From: Nemopilema nomurai
Lineage: Eukaryota; Cnidaria; Scyphozoa; Rhizostomeae; Rhizostomatidae
NCBI GenBank assembly: GCA_003864495.1
Contig: ML133401.1
Coordinates: forward strand, 5,075,189 to 5,139,188
DNA: 64,000 bases
Direction of reading: 5' to 3'
The position numbers and the translations under genes were made by a program. This document shows, piece by piece, positions 46,701 to 61,700 of the stretch (position 1 is its first letter; the number at the start of each line of letters is the position of its first letter). The notes under the pieces were generated by a model. The model was not told the origin of the DNA. It saw only the letters and a list, made by a program, of their open reading frames with translations, and did not search any database.

Positions 46701-49700
46701 CTATTGCCCCGGCGGTACTGCTGCGCCAAAGCCCTGTCCAAGTAACATGATGGCCAATTACACAAATGCCCACCAATGCCAGCCTTGCCCCGCGGGATTC
46801 TACTGTTTGGTTTCGGGCGTACCGCTTCCTTGTACGCAAGGGTTTTACTGTCCCGCGGGAACTGGTCATGACCTGCGTGCTTGCCCGCGTGGAACTATCG
46901 GGCTCCAGAAGCAGTACAGCAAGTTGCAGGATTGCCAACCTTGTCCCGCAGGAAAGTACTGTGCACTGGAAAGTGCCACGAATTCGACCGGGCCTTGTCA
47001 GGCGGGACATTGGTGCTTGTATGGAGTAGACAGAGCGAATCCGATTGGTGTTAATATCACAGCTTGCAATGCCACGTTCAACGAAACATGCCCCTTCTAT
47101 TATGATGGAAGAGAAACCGGTAAGGGTGGGAAGTGTCCGGTCGGTCATTATTGCCCGGTCGGAACTAGCCTACCAAAAGGATGTGCTCCAGGAACATACT
47201 CTCCAATCGAACGTTTATCTGTTTGCTACTCCTGTATGGCAGGGTATTACTGTCCGTACGAGAACATGACCAACTACCACAGCTATCCGTGCCCTCAAGG
47301 GTACTACTGCCCCAATGGGACCAAGAGTGCCACTGAATATCCATGTCCAAAAGGCACTTATAATGACCAGACAAAAAGAGTCAGCCTCAGTGACTGCATC
47401 ACTTGTCAGCCTGGCAAATATTGTCCTTCAACAGGTAGGATAACTTCTAATTGATAATTCCCTTCATAACATGGTGCAATGACATGTGTATGGTAGTTAT
47501 CATGGCGGTAGAAGCTAGAATAAGCTTCTAGAAAGATTCGCGTGATACAAACTAAAGAACATTTATACTTCGATTGATTTTGACAGAATGCTTCCTATCA
47601 AATCAAAGGATTGAAGAAATGTTTTCATGCAATGTTTTCAAGATTGTAAGACTGAGGCATCTATTACCAGGCTCAGTCTTATCATCAGTTAATCGAAATT
47701 GTTGAATCGAAGAACGTCGTTGTCTAATTGATGTTAACGTCTTTCAGGATTGCCAAGCGCCAATAAGACATGCGCGGCACGGTATTACTGCCGCCGCAAT
47801 GCCACCTCAGGAACTCCGAACCAAGGCAGCGATGCAAACATTTGCCCGCAAGGTCATTACTGTCCGGAAGGCACTGGCGAGCCAAACAAGTGTCCGGCTG
47901 GAACATTTAGTAACCAGACAGGTTGGTTTTAATATATTGATTAAGGCTCTGGAAGTATATTGTCTCCTGGAATCAGGCAAGGCTCTAGATTGTCTCCCAG
48001 TGCCGATTTATGGCTACTGTCAATGGAATAGTTTTTTTAACTATTGAAATATCTTGTTTCTTTCCGTAGGCTTAATAAGCGCCTCGGATTGTACAAACTG
48101 CACTGCGGGTGACTATTGCGGGTCGACCGGCTTGAACAGGACAAGCGGACCCTGCGAAATTGGCCACTATTGCCCGGAGGGATCGTCAAGTTCTCGTCAG
48201 GTACCTTGCGGCCCTGGTACCTATTGTCCAGCTGGGTCTCGTGAGGCAACCCTCTGCGAAGCAGGCACATTTCAGCCAAATTCCACCAGGTGGCTCAAGT
48301 CCCAATGTCGCACGTGTACCCCAGGTTTGCAGCGTTATTTTGCCTCGTTTTCTACTCGCGTTCAACTTTGTTCCAATAGAGACAATATTTACACCTTTTG
48401 ATATATATACTCTTCTTTTGTTCAGTATTATTTTCAAAGCAAATTGTTAAGCTCACGTAACTGTTTGCATGTTATTGTACATTTTTACGCTCAGTTCTTG
48501 CAAGCTATTTCGATTCCTTCTTTCCAAGGCTATTACTGTGAGACAGCAGGACTTGGTCAGGTCACCAATCCTTGCCAGAACGGCTCCTATTGCCCGGCCG
48601 GTTCAAAAGTGCCCGCCCCAATCACATGCCCAAAAGGTTTCCACTGCCCGACCGGGAGTCCTCGGCCAGAACCTTGCCCAAATGGCTACTACACAAACTT
48701 CACTGGTGCCTCGTCTTGCCTCATTTGCCCGAATAGCTTTTACTGCCTGCCTTTGAATTACACTGGTGACAACAGCACTGCGGTGGGATATCACGACTGT
48801 CCCCCCGGCTACTATTGCCCGGCTGGTACTGGATCTGACTGGAGGAAGTGCCCGCCAGGAACGTACAGTAATCAGACGCGGTTATCCGAGGTTGGTCAGT
48901 GTAAGAGCTGCGACCCTGGCAAGTACTGCGACGGGATACTGCTCATTGAACCGAACGGTCTTTGCTCACCCGGGTACTACTGCAAAATAGGTACGTCTTT
49001 GGTTTTTTACTGCTCTATTTTCAAGGCCGAAACATGTGAATGATTCAAACTTTTAAGAGTTGAAAGGCGTCACCAAGGCTTGTTGATCCATTTTCAATCG
49101 CTTATTATGATGTTTTCTCAAAAGCGATTGAAGATACATTGAGCCAAACAGCTCTGCATTTGGGCTGGCACTCAGTAGGCACAATAATATGTAATGATTC
49201 ACCTCGTCCGGGCTTGCTTGCCTGGATATTGCACTGGACCTTAAACATTTCACTGCTTGGACTAATTCTTGACTTTCGGTTTTCTTTCAACTACACACGG
49301 CGTTTTCTGCCCAGAAATGTCACGTGGTTCGATCGTTTCAGGGTCCTCACTGTCGCAGCCTTACGTCACCAGCTACAACCTGACCAATGACACGTGTCCA
49401 TTTGGGTCTCTTCTTGGTCAGACCTTCAGAGGCATTGGGGATATTTGCCCGTCAGGACACTATTGTCCACAAGGCTCCGCAAGCCCCATTGCGTGCCAAC
49501 CGGGATCACACAACAACAAAACAGGCCAAAGTACCTGTGTAACGTGCCCAGCTGGCTACTACTGCCCGGAAACGACAGTCAGCTATTTGCCTAATATTTG
49601 CCCAAGTGGATATTACTGTCCAGCTAATACAACGCAACCATACCAGTACCCATGCCCGCCAGGCACCTACAATAGTCAGACCGGACAGAAGAATACGAGT

Positions 49701-52700
49701 TCATGCAGGGCATGCCCGCAAGGACAGTACTGCGAAAATTACGGACTGTCGTGGCCTAGTGGGTATTGCAGCCCGGGTTGGTATTGCAACGGCAGTGCGG
49801 TAACGAACAAGACACTCACACATGGCGGCAGATGCTTGGCCGGATACTATTGCCCAACAGGCTCAGCGGAGCCGTCGCCCTGCCCGCGCGGAAAGTTCTG
49901 CGCGTCGAACGAGCTGGCCAGTCCGACCGGCAACTGCTCTGCCGGCTATTACTGTAACCTACGCTCTCAAGTACCGAACCCGGTCGGAATAAGCGAAGGG
50001 GACGAATGTCCAAGAGGCTATTACTGCCCTGAAGGCACAATATCAGCCATTGCTTGCAACCCTGGCTACTTCCTAGACAGCAAACTTGCCAAGAATGAAT
50101 CGTTTTGCAAGATCTGCACTCCTGGAAAGTATTGTAACGGCAGTGGTTTGCCCGCTCCCTCGGGTGACTGTAGTCCCGGCTATTATTGCCCGGCGGGACA
50201 GATTTCCAGGACAGCTGTTGCTTGTCCGGCAGGACATTACTGCGTTGGAGGCAAAGGATATCCGGAATCATGCCCGTCCGGCACCTATCAAAATCAGCTG
50301 ACACAATCAAGCTGTAGAACATGTCCGGAACAATACTACTGCAATGCTACGTTTGGGCCGGTCGTCAACTACACTCATTATATTTGTCCTCAGGGGTACT
50401 TCTGTCCTGCTGGGACAAAGTTCAGTGCAGAATACCCATGCGATCTTGGGACATTCAACAATGTAACTGGTATTGCTAACCAATCAGAGTGCACCAGTTG
50501 TCTTGGGGGATATTATTGTGGACAAAAAGGACTTTCTTATCCAAACACTCTTTGTGATGCTGGATACTTTTGCAAATCAGGTGAGTTGTGCGGTGCACAT
50601 AATTGTACTGGACTCGGGGGAAGGGGTGGGTGGCGAGTGGGGAGGGCCTTGAGATAAACTGCCCATTCACAGCCCAATCCATGCATCCCTCCCCCTTGAA
50701 CTGTGTGTACGAATCCATTGGAACTTTTATTTACATAAACCGTCTACATCGAGAGAGCTTGAGAAGGGCTAGTGATTTGAATGGAGAAGTTAATACAATA
50801 TTTTCTACAACAAATGCTAGGACCCACCTCTAAGAAAGGGGTTTTACCCCGACACTGAGAAAGCTTGGCAAAGGGGCTTTGAATTCCATCATCTTCCCAG
50901 TTTTCTTACTATCCAAAAACCTTTTAGCTTTAGCTATTTCCCTTATTTAAAAAAATGTGTACGAAATAAGACTATTCAATTATTTCAAAAACAATGTATG
51001 ATTTCTAATCATTTCTAAAACAGGTGCAAAGACTTCGACGCCAATGGAAGGAGCGAATGCACACGAATGTCCACTTGGCCATTTCTGTCCGGTCGGAACG
51101 GCCGAACCAAAGAAGTGTCCGATAGGTAGTCTTGGGTTATCAACACGACTCGCGATGGAAAGTCAATGCACTCTTTGCTTTGGCGGTAGATATTGTGACA
51201 TCCCGGGAAGAAACAATGACTCTGGGCCGTGCCAAGAAGGCTTTTACTGTCCAAATGGCTCAAAGGTTGCGCAAGAGATTGTGTGTCCTGCTGGAAGGTA
51301 CTGTCCCCAAGGCAGTGCGACTCCCATGCTGTGCCCAAGAGGGACATTCAGTAACAATACTCAGCTGTGGAGAGAAGATCAATGTGTAAATTGTAGTGCC
51401 GGGTTTTACTGTGGAGAGAATGGTTTGACCGAGCCGAGTGGTCCGTGCCGTCAGGGTTATTATTGTCCGGTCGGATCTAAAGTTGATAATCCGGTTGATT
51501 GCCCAGTTGGCTTGCATTGTCCTACCGGTCAGTTCTTCGTTACAATTTTTTGTAAACATCGCATCTTTAAATGTTTTGTAAAATTTCTTTTTAGAATTTT
51601 TAATTTCCATCTATTTATTATAATGATTATTTAAGCAATATAACGTGAATCGTGAAAGTGAATTACCCTCTGAATGAATTGCAGGGAGCAAGACCCCCAA
51701 GCAGTGCAATCCGGGCTATTTCACGAACACGACCCGGAACTCTGTTTGCAGTCCTTGCCCGGCTGGATTCTACTGTGTGCCAATAAACACCACTGCTGTG
51801 CCATATCCCGGTATTGCTCCGTGCCCAAGCGGCTACTACTGCCCGCCCATCACCGGTTTGGACTGGCAACCCTGCCCCAGAGGAACCTACAGCAACAATA
51901 CCGGACTTTCAACATCAAGCCAGTGTTTGGACTGCCCCGGCGGCCAGTTTTGCGCGGCTCTGAATGCCCTTCAGCCGAGCGGCTATTGCGACGGTGGCTA
52001 TTACTGCGAGTCAGGGGTCGACCGGAGAGACCCTATATACTCGAATGGATCAGTGCTCGTCAGCAACTGCACCAGGGGGGTTCATACAGGTGGGTGCCAA
52101 GCATTCTCTACTTGATGCATTTCGACAGAAGTTAGTTTTGCGAACATCATTTTAACTACTTGCTGATCGATGGAAATGTCTGAAGCTCAATATAATGGCT
52201 CCCGATTTATTTGCTTTTTAGGATTTTATATTCTAACAAAACTATTTTCTGAAAAAATGTCCATTCTTACATATAAGCCACGTTTAAATGGAGAGTGGAC
52301 ATCTTATGCAGCTATACAATGAAAAATGGATACTGTTGCTTTAGAGACCTTTCATTTTTATTCATTGAGAAATCAAGTTGCTTAAAGTCGGTGAAGATCA
52401 GCGTTTCTTCACCATTGAAATCAATTTGTACTTTATTTAAAACCAGCATTCTCTTTTCACTGAGATTGGATATCTGATTCATTCGCAGTATTTTAAGTGA
52501 ATTTGCACACCTATTGAAGGTACTTACGTAGACTCGAGGAGATTTTCTCACCTCTGCCTTGCAACCACCTGATACTCATTTTCAAATATTTAATACTGCT
52601 TCGATTCCTAAATTTTCTGTAATTGCCCAATTTTGATATGCAAGCAGGCAGGAAAAAGGATTGCCATTCGCAAATACCAAAATTTGATGTCAGGTTGCTC

Positions 52701-55700
52701 TCTTCATTCCAGGCTTCGGTGGCGTGTGCCCCCCTGGAAAATACTGTCCAATTGGGTCAGTACAGCCTTTGGGCTGCCCACCTGGAAGCTACCAAAACGA
52801 GGCAGGCAAAACATACTGCAAGTCGTGCCCTATCGGCTATTACTGCTACCAAAACACTACGCTGTACAGCCCATACAGGTGCCCACTGGGGCATTACTGT
52901 CCACTCAACACCACCGACCCCCGTCAGCACAAATGCTGGCCAGGCACCTACAACCCGTACACGACCCAGACGAACTCGTCAGCTTGCCTGCCCTGCGATC
53001 CAGGGAAGTACTGTGATGGATACGGCTTGGGAAGTGTTACTGCCAACTGTTACGGTGGATACTATTGTCCAAGTGGCGCTAGCAATGCGACCATGGTTAG
53101 GTGCTTAACCGGACATTTCTGTCCCAATGGCTCTTCTAGTCAGCAGCCTTGCCCAGGGGGTAAATACTGCGCTCACGATGAACTGTCGTCTCCAACGTAC
53201 GACTGTGCAGCCGGCTACTATTGCACTCTGCGATCGAGCTCAGCCACGCCCACTGATGGTACCACTGGAAATATTTGCCCCCGTGGAAAATACTGCCCAC
53301 TAGGCACTGAGGTGCCCACGAACTGTCCAATTGGCACTTTTCTCAATTCAACAGGCAACGCGTAAGTATTTGCAAGGGATTTAATCAGCTCACTTTTCAT
53401 GTCTCATCTAAAGATCAACTTTGGTTTGCAGTATACCCTGGAAATTGATTTCTTTGTATTCCATGGACAAACGAGTGATTAAGATTCAACCCATAGTTTT
53501 TTAACCATAGAATTCCTGTTATGAATCGAGTGATTTTGGACAAGTAGTATTAAAAGAGGGAGCACATGAATGTCAATGAGATTGTTTCCAAATAATGAAT
53601 AGTTGTAAACATCCTAAAAGACGTTACATTAGCCTAAAATGTAATCTGCAAGATAAGCTAAAAATTATTTCTTCTCTGCAAAAATGTGCGCAAGAGCTTA
53701 TGTGCTGTTGTAAAAGATTTAAAATAGTTTCTATAAATTGTTAATGAAGTAATGGACTTTATAATAATGCATTGAATTTTCTACTAGAAACATTTCTGAC
53801 TGTCAACCATGCACTCCTGGCTGGTACTGCGGAGGAGAAGGCCTCCCGGTCCCTACAAACAGATGCAACCAAGGCTATTACTGCACCTCCAGCGCCACCA
53901 ATGCGACCCAGTACCAGTGCCCTCCCGGCTACCATTGCCCCTTTGGCAGTGCTAACAAAGAACCCTGTCCATCGGGTGAATACCAAAATGAATGGGCCAA
54001 GCCGACATGCAAGACCTGTCCCACTGGTTATTTCTGCAACGCAACCTATGGCCCTGTGTCTCTCTTTGGCTCATACGAATGTCCGGTTGGCTATTACTGT
54101 CCCCCTGGTACCAAATTTGCAACCGAATACCCCTGTGGTCTAGGCACGTTTCTGAACAGAACGCAAGGCAAGACTGCTTCTGACTGCATCCCTTGTATCG
54201 GCAAGTTCGTCTGCGACAGAACAGGCCTGGCGAACCCCTGGAGGCCATGCAGCAGTGGGTATTACTGCCGCCGGGGAATCAACTCCACCACCCCAAGGGC
54301 AGGCATTGACGGAGACCGGTGTCCGCCTGGTCGCTATTGCCCCCAAGGTCAGTAAGGTCACGTCTCCCCCATTCACCATGCCTATTCTGTACTCGACATT
54401 AGTTGTACCATTGAAGCATCTTGAAAATATAGGGAATTAAAGCACATATTAAGCATTTTCTAGAAGTAAATAGAATGGGGCCTGCGCAGTGTAGTCACAT
54501 TGTAACTGAGCACGTGCAGTAGATTCGCAAGCGTATCACATTCAATCTACAGTGAAAGTGACCACGTGAAATGGTGGATGGACACTTGTAATTGGTCGAA
54601 TTTTTATTGACAGTTTGAGCTTCCTGTCTCTTTGCCAATTAAATATGCTTCCATTCCCTTCAAGTAATTGCTTTATAAAGTTTCGTGACACGACAAGGAA
54701 AAAAATAATGGCTTTCACTGCCTTATTTTTTCCAAGTTTCATCTCAATTTAGGTGTTTTCAGCGAGTCATACGCACAATAACCAATATCATCATATCGTT
54801 GTCAACAGGGACAGACGAACCAATCGAGTGCCCTGTTGGCACATTTAGGCCTGGCTACCTTGGTATGAGTCAAGAAGACTGTCACAACTGCACTGGAGGG
54901 AAGTACTGCAACACTACGGGCCTTGTCCAGCCGGTCGACGATTGTGATCCGGGCTATTACTGTCCGGTAGGCTCCTCGTCCCGGACCCAAGTTCTCTGCC
55001 CACCCGGGCACTTTTGTGTCCAAGGAACTGAATACCCACAAGAGTGTCCCAACGGTACTGCTTCAAACGGCACAGGTCTCACTGCTTCGAGTGAGTGTCC
55101 CAAATGTCAGAAAGGGTTTTACTGTGCCACAACCAAGCTCACAGCCCCAACTGGACCTTGCGCACCGGGACATTATTGTCCAACTGGAAGCAGTAGTGAC
55201 AAGGCTGTTGTTTGTCCCTCCGCCATGCATTGTCCCATGGGAAGTGCCGAGCCGCAGAACTGTGCGGACGGGAATTACACGGGCTGGCCCATGGCTAGTT
55301 CTTGCGTCACTTGCCCTGATGGGTATTACTGCATCTCGAAGCATGTTATTCCAGGTATAAACATACTCTTGTCAAGCAAGGCTCATTTCATTTCAATTGT
55401 TAGAAAGCCCCTTGGTACATTACAGTTATTTGTTTGGTTTGTTTACTTTGGGAGCATATCTTGCTGTGCTATTAGAACATTTATATCAGTCATTTAACGT
55501 TTAAGTTGCAACTTTAAAGCTAAATTGTTTCGGTTGCCGATAAAAACATCCTCTGCTCATTTTTCAAGTTCATTCTGCTCATCTCACAACCAGTAAAGTC
55601 ATGATTTACCTATAGCGCTAATATTTTCTCTATTTACGAATTGTATTTAACTATGATCTTTGATAGTGGCAGTGATTGAACTAATTCTTAAAAAAGATGT

Positions 55701-58700
55701 TTTAATTTTAATTGATACTTGCCGTTTCAGGCCAAAATGAATCCGGCATCTTTCCTTGCCCAATGGGCTTCTATTGCCCCTCTGGGACAGGAAATAACTG
55801 GAGGCCATGTCCCCTGGGGACGTACAGCAACAATTTGAAGTTGAAGGAGGAGCGTGAATGTCTGCCATGTGAGCCCGGAAAGTTCTGTGCCCGCTGGAAT
55901 ATGACGACAGTCAGCGGAGACTGTGACCCGGGCTACTATTGTGTATCCGGATCCCATACAGCCACTCCGCAGCTGACAAACCTAACACACTGCCCAGCCA
56001 CCTTCAGTCACTTGAGTATTGGAGGCAAATGCCCGGCTGGAAGCTACTGTCCGACCGGGAGTAAAACATATACCGGTGAGAAAGTTGACATTTTATTAAT
56101 TTTGGTCACATCAAAGTCGGATATGGTTATTCCTGCTTGCTGCGGAATGCTAAAGAAATTTTATAAGCAGTTGCTTTTGCGAACTTTTTATAGTTTCGCG
56201 GGAATCCATAAGATGATACGAATGTATTTAATGCAAATGTCAGTTCAACTAGTTTGTTGACAAGAAGGTATGTGAAAAGTTTGTTGACAAGAAGGTTTAA
56301 ATTGCAAAACTAATGGTCATAGGGTGTTCCTAACTTCACTGAATCACACCACGCAAATTTCTCGCACTAAAAATGAAAATAAAAAGTTCAGGTTAAATCA
56401 GAAGAGAATATATGGGCATTAAAGGGAATAATGTGAAAACATTTCATGTACTTTACATCAATTTGAACTAAGACATTAAACGAAATTGTATATGATTCAT
56501 TACTCTGAATGAAACATTATTTGTTTGAAGCAGAAAGACTTTTTGTTACGAATGCCTTCAATTGTGATCGTGTATTTGCAGCTTGTCCTCGTGGAACTTA
56601 TGCCGACGTGGAAGGGCTCAGTGCATGCCTTACGTGCCCGCCTGGATACTACTGTCTAAACGAGACATCGAACTACCTTGTTAATAACTGCCCAAAAGGA
56701 CACTACTGCCCATCTGGGACGAGAGAGCCCTACCAGTACAAGTGTCCGCCAGGCACTTTCAACGATAAGCTTGGAATGCAGAATGACAGCGCCTGTCTCC
56801 CTTGCGAAGGCGGAAAGTACTGCGAAGGATTCGGAAATGAGAGGCCAACAAACAGCTGCGATGCAGGCTGGTACTGCCCTGCGAGGGCAGACAGTGCTCG
56901 GTTCTTGCGATGTCAGCCACGATTTTATTGTCCGACCGGCTCTGCTCAGATGCAACCGTGTCTGTCCGGGATGTATTGTGACACCCCTGAGTTGGCGTAC
57001 CCCAGGGGCCAGTGTGATGCAGGCTACTACTGCCCTAATGGCTCGATATCAAGAAGAGAAGTAGATTGTCCCTCTGGCTATTATTGTGGCACAGGGTCAT
57101 CAGTGCCAAGCCCGTGCCAGCCCGGAACATACCAGCCAATTTTACGTGCGCAAAACAGTAGTCAATGTGTGAACTGCACGGCCGGATTTTACTGCAATAA
57201 CACGGCCCTATCAAGTCCGGATGGGCAATGCGGAAACGGACATTATTGTCCCTCTGGACAGAGGCTTCAGTACCCTCCCGCTTTCGTTTGTCCAAAAGGC
57301 CATTACTGTCAAATTGGCTATGGCCTCCCAAGAAGATGCGAAAACGGAACGTATCAGGACAACACCGGAATGACGTCATGTAAGACATGTCTAGCCGGGT
57401 ACTATTGCGATAATACCGTGGTTGCTGTGACCACCCTGGTCGGCAGAGAGTGCCCGCCCGGATCATACTGCCCGACAGGAACGCGGTATGCCAGAGAATT
57501 CGGCTGCCAACCCGGAACCTGGTCAAACCGGACTGGATTAGTCCGAGCTTCGCAATGTGATTCTTGCCCGCCAAGGTACTGAATTTGAATGAATGCCATC
57601 TTGTTACCTATTTTCTTATCTTTGTTTTCAGTTCAAATATTTGACGACACACCATCAAATTTCATGCAAGCTTTAGTGGTTTTTTCTGAGAACCCGGTGC
57701 TATCTCCCATTTCGATTCCCGAATGTAGATTCTATGATTCTACAACTTTGAAACCCGATACTTCAAAACGAGGGATGATTTAGTGACATTTCTTCCTCTT
57801 TTTTTCACTATTGATCTTTTAACTGTTTTTTTCTTCCCACCAAAGGTATTTCTGTCAGCAAAGGGGCCTGAGCAATCCCGAAGGCCTTTGCTTGCCTGGC
57901 TTCTTCTGCAATGGCTCGGCCAGCCGACCAGACCCGCCCTTGAATCGCTGTCCCCTCGGCCACTATTGTGTAGAAGGAACCTACCTGCCCCAACCGTGTC
58001 CGCGTGGCTACTTTGCCAATCGAACTGGCTCTCAGAACCTGTCCGACTGCACACCTTGCAGTCCAGGTAAATGGTGTGATCCAAACGCGGGGTCCGGGGT
58101 GACAGAACAGACCTGTGACGCAGGGTTCATCTGCGTACTTGGTAGGTTGTCGATTAGAGTGGCTGTTTTAGCATCAACCAAGCTCAGCAATTCATCCATG
58201 CTCATCAGTTATTCTTATGGTTTATAATCTTTGCCGATTGACATAATTATTTTTGGTTGCCGATTTATGGCATTTTTAGCTTCTGCGTGATTTGTGCTTG
58301 CTGTTAAGAGACAGTGACTATTTATTTCATGTGATTTTGGCGATGTGTTCCCAACTGATTATCAGCACCATTCTCAATATATCCACCAATGATTCGCCGT
58401 GTTCTTTGTCATTAGAATTAAGTGCCCTTAAATCATTTGCCATCCAGAAATTCTAGCAGTAATGAAATAATTTGCTGAAATTTTCCTACAACTTCTTTTT
58501 CTTAAGATTGTTATTCAACATTTGACGAATTTCAATAAAACTTCTTTCAGGGGCAACAACTCCAAAGCCGACCAACCTGACTGGTGGGGGCTACGTTTGC
58601 CCGGTCGGACACTACTGTACTGCTGGGGCATTGAGAGAAAGGGCATGTGACCCCGGGGCCTATAGTCCCACGCCGGGTCTAGGTTCTTGTTTGACGTGCA

Positions 58701-61700
58701 GAGCGGGCTACACCTGCCCGGGTTTCGCGACAGTCTATCCCCGGTCTTGCCCAGTCGGTCATTACTGCGGCAACGGAACATCGACCGTATCAGGTGTGGC
58801 ATGTCCCAAAGGCACTTTCCAGCCGAAGCTCAACAAATCGCGGCCAGCCGATTGCCTTGCTTGTCCCCCGGGTAAGTTTTGCAATGATACAGGGCTTGCT
58901 GCCCCGGCCGGCGAATGTCATGCCGGTTTCCTCTGTGTCCTGGGCCAGACAGTGCCCAACCCGGCCTCAGCACTGTGTCCTTCCGGTCACTACTGTCTAA
59001 CCGGTGCTCTAAATGCCACTTTGTGCCCTGCCGGTACTGTGAGAAAAACAGTTGGCGGAGCCTCAAGAAATGATTGCGCCCCTTGTGATCCGGGTCACTT
59101 CTGCGAAATACCCGGGCTTAATGAGCCGACCGGAATATGTACCCAAGGATTTTACTGTCCGGAATCAGTTGAAATTAAGTTTGCGAATCCTACTGGTTAC
59201 CCTTGCCCGAGAGGATTCTACTGCGGAAACGGTACTTCGGTGCCCAAAGGCTGCCCACCGGGAACATACCAGCCCTCGGAGGGCTCTTGGCAGTGCATCG
59301 ATTGTCCGGCCGGGAAGTTCTGCAGGGGTAACACATCAATGCCCGCCTCTTGTCCGCCACACACGTTCTGTCTCAATAAGACAATTGTACCGATTTATTG
59401 TCCAAACGGGACGTTCACGTACGCAAACGAAACCGGCCTTTATTCGTCAACTCAATGCAGGTCTTGCATACCGGGTCATTATTGTCAACGCGGAATCATC
59501 GCGGGTCTTTGCAGCGGTGGCTACATCTGCAGACGCGGTAGCCCGGACCCCTGGCCTACTGACCCGAGAATCGGCGAGATTTGCCCCATCGGCTTCTACT
59601 GTCCTCCGGGAACCTTAGACAAGATCAAGTGTCCGAGGGGCCTTGTGATCACCACAACTGGTAGAGCCAACATTTCCGATTGCCAAAGATGCAAGCCGGG
59701 CTATATTTGCACGGACGACAACACAGTGCCAATGCCATGTGGAGCTGGGTTCTACTGTCCCTACAACATGGACAGAATGCCCTGCCGAATTGGCACATAT
59801 AACAACTTCTCATATGCCGAGGACGAGTCTTACTGCAATTCGTGCCCTGCTGGATACTGGTGCAGACTTAATGGTAAGATATTGCTGTTTATCACCCCCT
59901 TCCCATGAAGACCAATTTACATAGGGAAGTATGCAGCTTAGCAATGCTCATGATTACTTAACAGGAAGTAGAATATTGAGTTCTTATAGTCAATCAACAA
60001 AGAACATTCTTTTTAAACTCAGTTGAACATCGAGTAACCCCAATATATTGTGTCTGACTCATCATATGATCAATTTGGTTTCCAGGAACTGCTGATTATT
60101 CCCAGAACCACTGCCCAGTGGGCCACTACTGCGAAGAAGGTGTATTGGTTCCTGAACCATGCCCAGCAGGCACCTACCGGAATGAGACAAAGGGCCGCGA
60201 CATAAATGACTGCATTACCTGCCCACCAGGAAACTACTGCCCATTAAACGCCTCTACGTTTTACACGCCTTGCTCTAACGGCTCGTTCTGCTTCAACGGC
60301 AGTGCACAGCCAAGACCATGTGCTGCTGGATTCTACTGCCCCGAGGCGAAGTTGCAACTTCCATGCCCGCCACGCTTTTATTGCCCGGAAAGATCGGAGA
60401 GAGCAATTCCCTGTCCGAAAGGTCATTACTGCGAAGGAGGAGACACTTGTAATGCCACCCGGGCTGGCACAGTCGTACCCAAGATTTGTCCGGCAGGTAT
60501 GTCAATCGAATACCCCTTCCTATTTCTATTGAGAAGCAGAATGTGTCACCTCAGCCCTTCCAATGATTTTCTATTAGATATTGGCTTTGCAAGTTTACTA
60601 TTTCAAGTGGTTAAAGACAAGACAATTATAGGAAATATGATTAAGGTGAAAGTAAACTGATAAGATTAAAGAGTTTGACAATGGGAAGAGACAGTTTTTC
60701 AAAAAAGGGGGGTATCATGACCACTTCGTAAAGCCAGCGGGGCAAATAGCGAAAAGTGTCCCAAGCAATTTTTCTTAGGTGCATTCAGAAGCAACCCCAT
60801 TTTCTGTACTTTTTCACCGTATACTACCAAGGCAGTTGTCCTTTTGCATCCAACTTTCTAGATACCTTTTTTCTATCAAGATACATTAATATTATAAGGA
60901 ATATGTTAATGTTGTTGGAAAAGGGGGTTCCTGGGGAAGATGGGAGAGGCAGATCGAGGGAAAAATATCTATCTAGGGCATTTCTCAGACCAAAAATTCC
61001 AACTCCACAATTACAATTTATTATTAAGCTTTTTTTTGCTTCAAAAGGGTACAGAGAGAGGGAAAGCGCCCTGCGGCAGACGTTTTCGGACACGTGTGAG
61101 ATCTGCAAGCCAGGTTTCTATGGCAACATGTCAGACAGAGCAGAGTGCTTAAGATGCAGAGCTGGAGTCATTTGTCTCGAGGGTTGGTTCCGTTTTCATT
61201 TGCTTTTCTATTTGATGACTTTTGCGGACATTATGTAAAGTCCTTCTACTATAATTATGCAAGTGTCAAAATGGTATACTTCCTGTTGAGTATTAATCAT
61301 TTTTTACAAGCGTGATCTTCTTTCCTTTTTGGTAAAAATCAACGAAAATGCAATTAACCAAGTTTTAGCTTTTCCCAGTAAAGTATTCGATCAGCTTCTG
61401 GCAATGAAACCTACATCCGCAAACACTTATTTCTGTTGTTTTTAAGGCAGAATTCTCCTTTTGTTTTTCAAGAGTAAATAGCGAAGCGACATACAGCCTT
61501 GAAATTTTTTTTGGTGTTTGTTATTTGATTTTTTGAGAAAAAAATGACAGTTTAGAGAACCCCATTTTAGGTGCTACCACCGATTACCCACTTGCCAATG
61601 GCACAGCGCATGGAGTCAACTTTACCAAGTCGTACCCTTGCCCCCCGGGCTATTACTGCCAATCCGGTAGTGTCCTGCCAGCAGCCTGTCCCAACGGGAC

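Noticed and set aside
46624..47148. 174-codon minus-strand frame opposite gene 2 exon 26
   Set aside because: Shadow of the cysteine- and glycine-rich coding exon. Many similar antisense frames (e.g. 40287-40808, 49816-50322) arise from the same composition.
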